Of a stretch of 64,000 nucleotides of DNA, positions 32,507-40,866 are shown one piece after another; position 1 is the stretch's first letter; each line of letters begins with the position of its first letter. This DNA comes from Afipia carboxidovorans OM5 (GTDB taxonomy: Bacteria > Pseudomonadota > Alphaproteobacteria > Rhizobiales > Xanthobacteraceae): assembly GCF_000218565.1 (NCBI RefSeq), contig NC_015684.1:3360001-3424000 (forward strand). Direction: 5' to 3'. The translations under genes and the position numbers were made by a program. The notes beneath the pieces are model-generated. The model was not told where the DNA came from, did not search any database, and saw only the letters and a program-made list of their open reading frames with translations.

Positions 32507-35500
32507 ATGATCAAAGCCGTGCTCTCGTTCTCCATCGCGCAGCGATGGGCGGTCGTCATCGTCACCCTCGTCGTTGCAGCCTTCGGCGCGTGGTCGCTGT
32601 CGCGGCTGCCGATCGACGCCGTGCCCGACATCACCAACAATCAGGTGCAGATCAACACGCTGGCGCCGGCGTTCTCAACCGTGGAGGTCGAGAAACAGAT
32701 CACGGTGCCGCTCGAGACCGCACTCGCCGGAATGCCGGGGCTCGAGAGTACCCGCTCGCTATCGCGCAACGGCTTTTCGCAGATCACCGCAGTGTTCGAC
32801 GAGAAGACCAACATCTATTTCGCGCGCCAGCAGGTGAGCGAACGTCTGACCGAAGCGCGGCAGGCGCTGCCGCAGGGCACCGAGCCGCGGATGGGGCCGG
32901 TCTCGACGGGGCTTGGCGAGGTTTCGATGTGGACGGTGCGATACGTCGTGCAGGCAACCAACCACCCGAGCGAGACCGGGCCGCAAAGTGACGGCAGCTA
33001 TATCACGCCGGAAGGCCAGCGGCTCGTCACTTCCCTTGAGCGCGAAGCCTATCTGCGCACGGTGCAGGAATGGATCGTCCGGCCGCAGATTAAATCCGTC
33101 GCCGGAGTCGCGGGTGTCGATTCCATCGGCGGCTACACCAAGCAGTATCAGGTGCAGCCCGACACGGCGCGGCTTGCTTCCTACGGGTTGTCGTTCACAG
33201 ATATCGTCAAGGCGCTGGAAGAGAACAACGTCAGCCGCGGCGCGCGCTATATCGAGCGCAACGGCGAAGGCATCGCGGTGCGCGCGACCGGCCGCATCCA
33301 GACGCTCGATGACCTCGCCAACGTGGTGGTTTCGACGCGCGGCGGCCGGCCGATCCGCATTGCGGACATTGCCTCCACCGCGATCGGCGGCGAAACGCGC
33401 ACCGGCAGCGCCAGTATCAACGGCGAGGAAGCCGTGATCGGCACCGCGCTGATGCTGATCGGCGGCAACAGCCGCACCGTCGCAGCCGCGGTCGATGCAC
33501 GGCTCACCGAGATCGCGCGCCTGTTGCCGCCCGGCATCGAGATCAAACCGCTGCTCGACCGCACGCAGCTTGTCGATGCCACCATCCGCACCGTCGCGAA
33601 GAATCTGACGGAAGGTGCTGCGCTTGTCATCGCCGTGCTGCTCATCCTTCTGGGCAATCTGCGTGCGGCGATCATCACCGCCATCGTCATTCCGCTCGCG
33701 ATGCTGATGACCGCCATCGGCATGGTGGAGAGCCGGATCAGCGCCAACCTGATGAGCCTCGGTGCACTGGACTTCGGACTGATCGTCGACGGTGCGGTGA
33801 TCATCACCGAGAACTGCCTGCGGCATCTCGCCGAACGGCAGCGCGAGCTGGGCCGCCTGCTGACGCGAACCGAACGGCTTGAAACCGTCCGCGACGCCGC
33901 GCAGGAAATGATCCGGCCGAGTGTCTACGGTCAGGCCATCATCATTCTGGTTTATGTGCCGCTGCTGTCGTTCACCGGCGTCGAAGGCAAGATGTTCGAG
34001 CCGATGGCACTCACCGTCATACTCGCGCTCGCAAGCGCGTTCGTGCTGTCGCTGACGCTGGTCCCCGCTGCCGTCGCGCTGTTCGTCACCGGCCGCGTCA
34101 CGGAAAAGGACAACGCTGCTGTCGGCTGGCTCAAGCGCCACTACGAACCGCTGCTCCGCAAGGCGATCGCGCGACCCGCGCCTGTGATCGGCAGCGCGAG
34201 TTTCCTCGTCTGCGCGAGCCTCGCGCTGTTCACGACGCTCGGGCAGGAGTTCATTCCCTCGCTCGACGAGCAGAACATCGCGCTTCACGCGCTCCGCATT
34301 CCCAGCACGTCGCTGTCGGAATCGCAACGCATGCAGCTCGACGTCGAGAAAACCATTGCCGGCTTGCCTGAAGTCGAGACCGTGTTCTCCAAGACGGGCA
34401 CCGCCGAGATCGCGTCCGATCCGATGCCGCCGAACGCTTCCGATACCTTCGTGATCCTGAAGCCGCGCGCGCAGTGGCCCGATCCGGCGTCCTCGAAGGA
34501 AGACCTCGTACATCGCATTTCCGATGCCGTCGCGAAGCTGCCCGGCCAGGCCTACGAGTTCACCCAGCCGATCCAGATGCGGTTCAACGAGCTGCTCGCC
34601 GGTGTGCGCGGCGACATCGCCGTCAAGGTGTTCGGCGACGACTTCGAGGCGATGCTGCGCGCCGCCAACGAGATCGCGGCGATCCTGCGCACGACACAAG
34701 GCGCAACCGACGTGAAGGTCGAGCAGATCAACGGCCTGCCGACGCTCGACATCGTCATCAACCGCGCCGAGATCGCGCGCCTCGGACTATCCGCAGGTAC
34801 GATCCAGGCGGTGATCGGCGCCGCGGTCGGCGGACAGGAAGCCGGCAAGGTGTTCGAAGGCGACCGCCATTTCGAGATCGTGGTCAAGCTCGCGGAGAAC
34901 CACCGAGCCGACCTCGAAGTGCTGCGCAATCTTCCGGTGACGTTGCCGGCCTCGGCACCGGGAGCGGCACTGCAGACCGTGCCGCTCAACAGAGTCGCGG
35001 ATTTTCGTTTCATCGAAGGGCCGAACCAGATCAGCCGCGAACAAGGCAAGCGCCGCGTCGTCGTCACCGCGAACGTGCGCGGCCGCGACATGGCCTCCGT
35101 CGTCGATGATGCGCGCGCGAAGATCGACCAGACGGTGAAGCTTCCCTCCGGTTACTGGATCGCCTGGGGCGGCCAGTATGAAAACCTCGCCAGCGCGCGG
35201 GCGCGGCTCGCGCTCGTCGTGCCGGGCTGCTTCGTCCTGATCTTTCTCCTGTTATGCAGCGCGCTCGGCACCGCGCGCGATGCCGCGATCGTGTTCACCG
35301 CGGTGCCGCTTGCCTTGACCGGCGGCATCCTCACGCTCTGGCTGCGCGGCCTGCCGTTCTCGGTCTCGGCGGCGGTGGGATTCATCGCGCTGTCCGGCAT
35401 CGCGGTGCTGAACGGCCTCGTGATGCTTAGCGCCATTCGCCAGATCGCGGAGCGTACCGACGCCACGTCCGCCATCGTCGAAGGCGCGCTGACGCGGCTG

Positions 35501-35698
35501 CGGCCCGTGGTGATGACGGCGCTCGTTGCCGCACTCGGCTTCGTGCCGATGGCGATCGCGACCAGCGCCGGCGCGGAGGTGCAACGGCCGCTCGCAACCG
35601 TCGTCATCGGCGGCATCATCTCCTCGACGGTGCTGACGCTGTTCGTACTGCCCGCGCTCTATGCGACGTTCCACAAGAACGCAGCGAAACCGCAATGA
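32507..35698 (+). CDS. czcA: Heavy-metal RND efflux permease (CzcA-like, HME family)
   Basis: A 1063-residue pump with twelve membrane helices and two large periplasmic loops. In helix 4, DFGLIVDGAVIITEN puts Asp422, Asp428 and Glu435 at the same spacing as the proton-relay residues D402, D408 and E415 of CzcA. This favours divalent cations (Co, Zn, Cd, Ni) over CusA-type Cu/Ag substrates. The opening IKAVLSFSIAQRWAVV and LPIDAVPDITNNQVQINT is typical. It exports metal with proton exchange from cytoplasm or periplasm through its adaptor. No czcC-type channel gene is in the cluster. A 646-residue frame antisense to it is a GC shadow. Confidence 0.95.
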   Translation: MIKAVLSFSIAQRWAVVIVTLVVAAFGAWSLSRLPIDAVPDITNNQVQINTLAPAFSTVEVEKQITVPLETALAGMPGLESTRSLSRNGFSQITAVFDEKTNIYFARQQVSERLTEARQALPQGTEPRMGPVSTGLGEVSMWTVRYVVQATNHPSETGPQSDGSYITPEGQRLVTSLEREAYLRTVQEWIVRPQIKSVAGVAGVDSIGGYTKQYQVQPDTARLASYGLSFTDIVKALEENNVSRGARYIERNGEGIAVRATGRIQTLDDLANVVVSTRGGRPIRIADIASTAIGGETRTGSASINGEEAVIGTALMLIGGNSRTVAAAVDARLTEIARLLPPGIEIKPLLDRTQLVDATIRTVAKNLTEGAALVIAVLLILLGNLRAAIITAIVIPLAMLMTAIGMVESRISANLMSLGALDFGLIVDGAVIITENCLRHLAERQRELGRLLTRTERLETVRDAAQEMIRPSVYGQAIIILVYVPLLSFTGVEGKMFEPMALTVILALASAFVLSLTLVPAAVALFVTGRVTEKDNAAVGWLKRHYEPLLRKAIARPAPVIGSASFLVCASLALFTTLGQEFIPSLDEQNIALHALRIPSTSLSESQRMQLDVEKTIAGLPEVETVFSKTGTAEIASDPMPPNASDTFVILKPRAQWPDPASSKEDLVHRISDAVAKLPGQAYEFTQPIQMRFNELLAGVRGDIAVKVFGDDFEAMLRAANEIAAILRTTQGATDVKVEQINGLPTLDIVINRAEIARLGLSAGTIQAVIGAAVGGQEAGKVFEGDRHFEIVVKLAENHRADLEVLRNLPVTLPASAPGAALQTVPLNRVADFRFIEGPNQISREQGKRRVVVTANVRGRDMASVVDDARAKIDQTVKLPSGYWIAWGGQYENLASARARLALVVPGCFVLIFLLLCSALGTARDAAIVFTAVPLALTGGILTLWLRGLPFSVSAAVGFIALSGIAVLNGLVMLSAIRQIAERTDATSAIVEGALTRLRPVVMTALVAALGFVPMAIATSAGAEVQRPLATVVIGGIISSTVLTLFVLPALYATFHKNAAKPQ

Positions 35699-35777
35699 CA
35701 GGCACGCATGTCCGCGCAAGTTCCGGTGCTTCCCAGCGCGACGCCGATATATCGTTTCGGCGTCGCCGATCTCCGGA

Positions 35778-35802
35778 GGAACATCACTGATCGTGTCCGG
35801 TT
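35778..35802 (+). promoter_or_regulatory. Possible EcfG-type (general stress) promoter for the DUF1236 gene
   Basis: GGAAC (35778-35782), 16 bases, then GGTT (35799-35802) fits the alphaproteobacterial EcfG consensus (GGAAC, 16-17 bases, then a GTT core). It lies 43 bases upstream of the ATG. No typical sigma-70 boxes are obvious in the same gap. Confidence 0.45.
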
Positions 35803-35844
35803 GTGGACGCGGGGCGCGCGTTACACGACAACAGGAGAGACACG

Positions 35845-36549
35845 ATGCGAAACCGTTTCATGACCTCCCTAGCCGCCCTGACAATCCTCGCCGGAACAGG
35901 CGCAGCTTTCGGACAGGGCACCGGCACGCGGGAAGCGCCGTCAGGCGGAACCTCGACGCAATCGCCGTCCGCCGCGCCGGACTCCGGCATGCGCTCCGGT
36001 TCATCCGGCGTGCAAATGAAGGGCGCTCAATCCCCGGACTCGCAGGACGCAACGCCGCAACAGAAGTCGTCACAATCCGGCGAAGGCATGCGCGGCTCGC
36101 GGCAGAATGCGCAGGATAACCGGCCTGATCGGATGAAGGGGCCGCAGTCCACCGAGGATCGCTCGAAAGGCGAGCGCACCAAGGGCGCCGAATCCGAGGG
36201 CGCGCGCAAGAACGGCAACATGAACGCGGAGCGCCGCGGCACCGAGACCGACAGCAAGCAGCGCTCGCAGACCACCGGTCAGGCCGGCGCCGGTGCAAAG
36301 CTCTCGACCGAGCAGCGCACCAAGATCACCAGCGTCATCCGCGAGCAGCGCGTTCAGCCGGAGACCAACGTCAACTTCAATATCTCGGTCGGCACCCGCG
36401 TGCCGCGGTCGGTGCACTTCCATCCGCTTCCCGCAGATATCATCACGATCTATCCCGGCTGGCGCGGCTATGAATTCTTCCTGGTTCGTGACGAGATCAT
36501 TGTCGTGAACCCGCGCACGCTCGAGATCGTCGCGGTACTGGAAGCCTAA
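35845..36549 (+). CDS. Secreted DUF1236 domain-containing protein
   Basis: A 234-residue protein from the ATG at 35845 (AGGAGAG upstream). It has a signal peptide (MTSLAALTILAGTGAAFGQG). Residues 25-155 are low-complexity, rich in Ser, Gly, Gln, Lys and Arg, and contain several near-repeats of 'KGAQSP' or 'KGPQST' type. The C-terminal 80 residues are DUF1236: LSTEQRTKITSVIREQRV, then HPLPADIITIYPGWRGYEFFLVRDEIIVVNPRTLEIVAVLEA. DUF1236 is plentiful in Bradyrhizobium-type genomes and of unknown role. The candidate EcfG-type promoter suggests stress induction. A strong terminator follows. Confidence 0.9.
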   Translation: MRNRFMTSLAALTILAGTGAAFGQGTGTREAPSGGTSTQSPSAAPDSGMRSGSSGVQMKGAQSPDSQDATPQQKSSQSGEGMRGSRQNAQDNRPDRMKGPQSTEDRSKGERTKGAESEGARKNGNMNAERRGTETDSKQRSQTTGQAGAGAKLSTEQRTKITSVIREQRVQPETNVNFNISVGTRVPRSVHFHPLPADIITIYPGWRGYEFFLVRDEIIVVNPRTLEIVAVLEA

Positions 36550-36586
36550 CTGCAGCGCGCGAGCATGAGCGAGAAACGAAACAAAA

Positions 36587-36625
36587 CGAGCGGGTTTGGC
36601 GTCGCCAAGCCCGCTCGGTTTTTTT
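36587..36625 (+). terminator. Strong intrinsic terminator after the DUF1236 gene
   Basis: A 14-base-pair perfect stem (CGAGCGGGTTTGGC with its complement GCCAAGCCCGCTCG, loop GTC plus one) is followed by seven T. It ends 87 bases before the stop of the FadL-like gene on the opposite strand. Confidence 0.93.
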
Positions 36626-36711
36626 GCTGATGTGTAATTGAGTCGTCAGCATCCGCAGACCACTTGAGCGCAGGCAAGCGGCCTACCCGAACCAACAACA
36701 ACCCGCCGCAG

Positions 36712-37959
36712 CTACCGTATTCCGAACGGCAGGGAGTCGAATTTCATTTTGAGACCGGCCGAGACGATCGTGACGTTCAAATCCGACGTCGCGGAAAATG
36801 GAAGACCAAGATAACGGGGATCGCCCGACGCGATCGTGACGGCTCCGTTGCCGAGGCCGAGCGATTGCGTGATTGCGAGATCGAGCGTCGTTCGTTCGCT
36901 GTAGCGATACGAGAGACCGGCGGACAGGATCACCTGGTTGGGCTCGGGCAGCCTGACATCGCGCGTCATGTCGTTCATCGGCGCGATTTCGTATCCGACG
37001 CCCGCGCGTGCTGTGACTTTCTGACTGAAGTCGTATTCGCCACCGACCGAGAACAGCCAGCCATCGCGATAGCGAAGCGGCAGCGTTGTCAGCACCCCGC
37101 CCGAAACCCTGTCATAAACCGGGACCGTGCCGAGGCGGCTCCAGTTCGTCCACTCGACCGTGCCCATCACACGATAGCGCTCATTCAACTCCTGACGTAC
37201 GCCGAGGCTGACAAGAGCGGGAGTCGTCAAACCCGCCGCCGCCGATGCCCTCCCCAACGGCGTGGTCAGATGCCCGTCGAGATCATGGCTGATTGCAGAG
37301 CGATAGCCGAGACCGATCGTGCCGCCCGCCCACGGCTTCAACTGCATGCCCAGATTGAAGCCGACGCCGACACCGTCCGCCTTCAGCATGGCATCGGGAG
37401 CAAACGGAACAACGTCGACGGCCTGAGTGAGCTTCGTCTTGAAATACTGAACCTGCAATCCGACGCCGACCGAAAGCACATCGTTGACGCGATAGGACAG
37501 CATCGGGTTGGCGTTGATCGAAAAGATTTCCGACTTTCGCCCGTAAATCTGCCCGGCCCAGTTGGTCGGCGCCTGCGTCGCAAGACCGTACGGACTCGTG
37601 ATCGACATCCCAAGGGTCATGCGACTGTTGAGCGGCATGGCCATGTACATCGCCGGGACCAACGCGCCCTTCCCGATATCGACGGTGTTGCTCGCAGCCG
37701 GATCCAGACTGATCGCCGGGAAAATAACGTTCGATACGCCTTCGACCTGAAAACGATCGACGTTGGCTAGCACCGCCGGGTTCCAGTAACTGAAGGACAA
37801 GGCGTTGCCTGCGGCGACACCCGCAATGGCCGCGCCAAAACCTTCGGCACTCTGCGCACGGATTCCGAATCCTCCCGCACGCGCATCGGGCGCAATAGTG
37901 AGACAGGCGAGAATGAAAATCCCACGCCAAGCGTGGGATACCGTCGGACGAAAAATCAA
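36712..37959 (-). CDS. FadL/OmpP1-type outer-membrane transport protein
   Basis: A 415-residue beta-barrel protein starting with TTG (GGGGGG eight bases upstream). A signal peptide (WRGIFILACLTIAPDARA) is followed by GGFGIRAQSAEGFGAAIAG and the NPA element of SYWNPAVLANV, both hallmarks of FadL family N-termini. Later segments such as MTLGMSITSPYGLATQ, GVGLQVQYFKTKLTQAV and the final LNVTIVSAGLKMKF (C-terminal Phe, then a short tail) fit a 14-strand barrel. FadL channels import long-chain fatty acids and other hydrophobic compounds. Neighbouring genes suggest an acylated metabolite as a possible cargo, which is inference. Same strand as the downstream-oriented methyltransferase gene, 70 bases apart. 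Confidence 0.9.
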   Translation of the reverse strand: MIFRPTVSHAWRGIFILACLTIAPDARAGGFGIRAQSAEGFGAAIAGVAAGNALSFSYWNPAVLANVDRFQVEGVSNVIFPAISLDPAASNTVDIGKGALVPAMYMAMPLNSRMTLGMSITSPYGLATQAPTNWAGQIYGRKSEIFSINANPMLSYRVNDVLSVGVGLQVQYFKTKLTQAVDVVPFAPDAMLKADGVGVGFNLGMQLKPWAGGTIGLGYRSAISHDLDGHLTTPLGRASAAAGLTTPALVSLGVRQELNERYRVMGTVEWTNWSRLGTVPVYDRVSGGVLTTLPLRYRDGWLFSVGGEYDFSQKVTARAGVGYEIAPMNDMTRDVRLPEPNQVILSAGLSYRYSERTTLDLAITQSLGLGNGAVTIASGDPRYLGLPFSATSDLNVTIVSAGLKMKFDSLPFGIR

Positions 37960-38031
37960 GATGTTGCCCCCCAGCCCATATCTCGCAATCCCGTCAGCCC
38001 CGGTAACTCGGAAAAAGCAACTCGGCGGGTG

Positions 38032-38865
38032 CTACCGAACAACCGCCCATGCTCCCACAAGACGTGGATAGAAAACGCAATGATGACCTGACGCGGATTC
38101 CTGCACAAGGCGCTCCCGCAGCGTATCGATAGCGACGGTACCCGATCCTGCAATTCCCAGCTTCTCCATCGCAGGCAAGAGACTGCGAACGGACTCCACG
38201 AGGAAATCGATTCCCGCCTGCTCGTTGGACGCCGCGATCCGCGTCAACCCGATCATTTCCGGCTTCAAACCTGCGGAGCAAAACCCGTCAAACAGACCCA
38301 CGCCCATATCCGGCTGACGGCCCATACGACGATAGACCTCGCCGACCCATCCGACGCACTGTTGCAGGAGAGGCAAAGGCGGATAGCAAGCGGCGGTGCT
38401 GAGATCGAACTCGATGAAGGAGACGATTGCTCCGGGGCGCAGGCTGGCCCGCAACCGGCTCAGCGCCTCCGCTGGATTGGCAAGATGGATGAGAAGAAAA
38501 CGGCCAATCACCGCATCGAACGATGAAGCATCCTCGAGCGTCTCGAGCGTACCCTGTGAAAAGCGCACCCATGGTTTGCCCAGGGCATCGAGCCGCGCAC
38601 GGGCGACCGCCAACGCATCCGATGATGGATCGATTCCCGTCACGGCCCCGCTCGACGTGACAAGCTTCGCCGCGATGAGAGAGACATCGCCGCCCCCGCA
38701 GCCGATATCAAGAACCCGCATGCCGCTCTTGAGCCCGGCACGCACCAGAATATCGCGTGTCAAATCCGCAAAGAGGAGCCCCTGGCGATGCAGCCGCTCA
38801 AGTTCGCGGTTTGAATGGCCAAGAACATAACCTGCTCTCGCCGCATCAAGCTCAGTTTCACTCAT
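38032..38865 (-). CDS. Class I SAM-dependent methyltransferase
   Basis: A 277-residue protein from the ATG at 38865 (a GTG at 38904 would add 13 residues; neither has a clear ribosome site). Motif I VLDIGCGGGDVSLIA lies near residues 51-65, the acidic loop VTGIDPSSDALAVARARL follows, and FDAVIGRFLLIHLANPAEALSRLRASLRPGAIVSFIEFD covers motifs post-I to III. It is of the small-molecule type (Methyltransf_11/25), with a C-terminal insertion after 150. The substrate is unknown; the nearby acyl-amino-acid synthase and hydrolase make an acylated metabolite a candidate. Divergent from the hydrolase gene. Confidence 0.88.
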   Translation of the reverse strand: MSETELDAARAGYVLGHSNRELERLHRQGLLFADLTRDILVRAGLKSGMRVLDIGCGGGDVSLIAAKLVTSSGAVTGIDPSSDALAVARARLDALGKPWVRFSQGTLETLEDASSFDAVIGRFLLIHLANPAEALSRLRASLRPGAIVSFIEFDLSTAACYPPLPLLQQCVGWVGEVYRRMGRQPDMGVGLFDGFCSAGLKPEMIGLTRIAASNEQAGIDFLVESVRSLLPAMEKLGIAGSGTVAIDTLRERLVQESASGHHCVFYPRLVGAWAVVR

Positions 38866-38976
38866 ATTGGAACCAGCCACAGGTGGGCGCCTCGAATGCC
38901 CCACTCCTTATCTAAAATTCTTAACGGGCTCTAAACTCTGTTCCGCATACAACAGCTGCTGTAGCTGGAAAAAGCA

Positions 38977-39831
38977 ATGCTTTCGCGGAAAGTCGAGACG
39001 GCTCAAGGACGGGTGGCGGTTCTGGAAAGCACCGGGACGGGCATGCCTGTCCTCTTCATTCACGGCAATTCGTCCAGCGGCCACGCCTTCCAGCGGCAAT
39101 TCGAAGCAGATTTCGCAAAAATCTATCGGATCATCGCCGTCGATCTTCTTGGACACGGGCAATCGGACAACGCGCGGGATCCTCAGCAGGTCTACAGCGT
39201 GCCGGGCCACGCCGCCGTTCTGATCGACGTGCTGCGTTCGCTGAAGATTCATCGTGCCGCTCTGTTCGGCTGGTCGCTCGGCGGACACATCGCGATCGAA
39301 ATGATCGGTCAAGGCTTCGATGCCGCCGGCATCATGATCGTCGGGACGCCACCGATCCGGCCTGGCCTGCTTGGAATGGTTCGCGGCTTCCAGACGCAAT
39401 TCGATCTGTTGCTTGCGACGCGTGGCGTGTTACGGCCCCACGAGATCGAACGCTTCGCCCGTGCGTGTGTCGGCGAGACATACGCGGCGCAGTTCCATGA
39501 CGCGATCGCGCGGACCCATGTTCGTGCGCGTCCTCTTCTGGCGCGCGGAATGATGACCGGGGTCGGCCTCGATCAGCGCCAGATCATTGAGAACCTGCCG
39601 GCACCGGTCGCCGTCGTGAACGGTGCCTACGAGCCTTTCGCCCGGCTCGAATATCTCTCAAGCCTCACTTATCGGAATCTTTGGGGCGGCCATTGCCACA
39701 TCATCGACGGCGCCGGTCACGCGCCGTTCCTGACCGCGCCTGAGCAATTCAATTCGCTGCTTTCGCTCTTTCTGGAAGACGCGAGCCGATATCACGCCGA
39801 CGATGCAGAACGCCATCGCGTCGTCGCCTGA
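38977..39831 (+). CDS. Alpha/beta hydrolase
   Basis: A 284-residue hydrolase. The oxyanion motif HGNSSSG is at 29-35, DLLGHGQSD near 56-64, the nucleophile elbow GWSLGGH has Ser100, and GAGHAPF carries catalytic His248. The usual acid position reads NGAYEPFAR, so Glu219 may replace the common Asp, or another residue serves. The family includes esterases, lactonases and dehalogenases. The gene's last 83 bases overlap the 3' end of the FeeM-like synthase on the other strand, and the pair may make and degrade the same compound, as in some quorum-signal loci. This is inference from position. Confidence 0.88.
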   Translation: MLSRKVETAQGRVAVLESTGTGMPVLFIHGNSSSGHAFQRQFEADFAKIYRIIAVDLLGHGQSDNARDPQQVYSVPGHAAVLIDVLRSLKIHRAALFGWSLGGHIAIEMIGQGFDAAGIMIVGTPPIRPGLLGMVRGFQTQFDLLLATRGVLRPHEIERFARACVGETYAAQFHDAIARTHVRARPLLARGMMTGVGLDQRQIIENLPAPVAVVNGAYEPFARLEYLSSLTYRNLWGGHCHIIDGAGHAPFLTAPEQFNSLLSLFLEDASRYHADDAERHRVVA

Positions 39832-40606
39832 CAGCCCCTGCTAGCGGGTTGTTGAGGTCGGAACGCTTGCCCACGATGTGCGCTTCGACCGGCGCGCGTA
39901 GCTCCAGCGGAATGACATCGGCCAGATTGCGATCGCCGCGCTGGTACAGTTCTTCCAACTCCGCGGGCGTACTCTGCATAAACGGATAGCGCTGGATAAT
40001 CCGCTCCTTCACCGACGGATAATTGACGCCCATCAGACTGAAGAGCGGCGCCAGTTTTGGAAATCGCCGTGGCTCGCAAAGCGGGTTCATCAGGAACACG
40101 CGCTTGTAGAACGCCTGATGCTCGACGCGCACCGAAGCAAGCCCGAGATCGGCTCGAAAATATTCCGAAGCGAGAAACCCGAGCCGTACGGTGATGTAGG
40201 GCAACTCAGGATAGTGACGCGCAATGGCCGGGTGCGCCACGAACCGGGTCGGATCGACAATGGTGCGCCCCTTCTCGATCTCCGGTCGCAGCACGTCAGG
40301 AAAGACGTCGACACTGGGCGAGAGTGGGTGCTCAGGGGTTGCGACGTGCACCCGAAGAGAGCTCGCCAACTCGCCGTCGATGTAGGCGCCGAAAATCCAG
40401 ACATTCGGCAACTCATCATACTTGTCGGCAAAACGCCGCTCGAAGCTGATGGGGATCGTGCCTTCCCGAACGTAAGCCTCATAGCGAAGGCGAAACACCG
40501 CCTCCCGGTCCGCCTCGCCCTCGATCCTCCGGTACTGAACAGTCTCCGCAAAGTCACTGAGGCGTTCAGAAAATCCCTTGCCCGCTCGAGCCGCAACGGA
40601 ACCCAT
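39749..40606 (-). CDS. FeeM-like N-acyl amino acid synthase / autoinducer-synthase-fold acyltransferase
   Basis: From the ATG at 40606 (GGGAG eight bases upstream) the protein has 285 residues. VQYRRIEGEADREAVFRLRYEAYVREGTI (about 22-50) is the entry of the FeeM/LuxI-like GNAT fold. DPTRFVAHPAIARHYPELPYITVRLGFLASEYFRADLGLASVRVEHQAFYKRVF (about 125-178) is the conserved acyltransfer core. FeeM makes long-chain N-acyl tyrosines from acyl-ACP; related proteins occur beside exosortase systems. It is too long for a classical LuxI. The last 25 residues are Arg-rich and encoded within the overlap with the hydrolase gene. A perfect 8-6-8 AT-rich palindrome lies 46-67 bases upstream of the start. The product is not known. 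Confidence 0.75.
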   Translation of the reverse strand: MGSVAARAGKGFSERLSDFAETVQYRRIEGEADREAVFRLRYEAYVREGTIPISFERRFADKYDELPNVWIFGAYIDGELASSLRVHVATPEHPLSPSVDVFPDVLRPEIEKGRTIVDPTRFVAHPAIARHYPELPYITVRLGFLASEYFRADLGLASVRVEHQAFYKRVFLMNPLCEPRRFPKLAPLFSLMGVNYPSVKERIIQRYPFMQSTPAELEELYQRGDRNLADVIPLELRAPVEAHIVGKRSDLNNPLAGAVRRRRDGVLHRRRDIGSRLPERAKAAN

Positions 40607-40651
40607 TGTATACGCTCCCAAAACGAAGATGCTGTTCTGGAAGATTAACCC

Positions 40652-40673
40652 ATTATTTACCAAGATAAATAAT
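40652..40673. promoter_or_regulatory. Perfect AT-rich palindrome, candidate operator for the FeeM-like gene
   Basis: ATTATTTA and TAAATAAT are exact inverted repeats separated by CCAAGA. The position, 46-67 bases before the start codon of the acyltransferase gene, and the AT-richness within a GC-rich chromosome suit a repressor or activator site over the promoter. Confidence 0.5.
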
Positions 40674-40866
40674 TTATTGCCGTCTTCGAGGACGCAAATC
40701 GCCCGCCGCTCAGCTCCGGGAAAGGCGGCACGACAGAGCGCTCGCTAAAAATTCGTCGAAAATTTTCCATATCGCGCGCACCGCCTGTAAATTCACCTCT
40801 CTTAATACCCCTCGTAATAAAAGAGACAGGCACCCAGCGGCTTCTCCGCTGGAGCTCGAGGGACGT

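Noticed and set aside
32759..34699. A 646-codon open frame antisense to the czcA-like gene
   Set aside because: It lacks recognisable domains and reads as a GC-rich shadow of a strongly conserved pump gene.
37921..37937. Perfect palindrome CCCACGC-CAA-GCGTGGG near the FadL-like start
   Set aside because: It lies inside the signal-peptide coding region; probably chance codon use, no T-run or operator-like spacing.
39749..40606. Naming the acyltransferase luxI
   Set aside because: It is longer than LuxI, has the FeeM-like core, and no luxR partner is seen.
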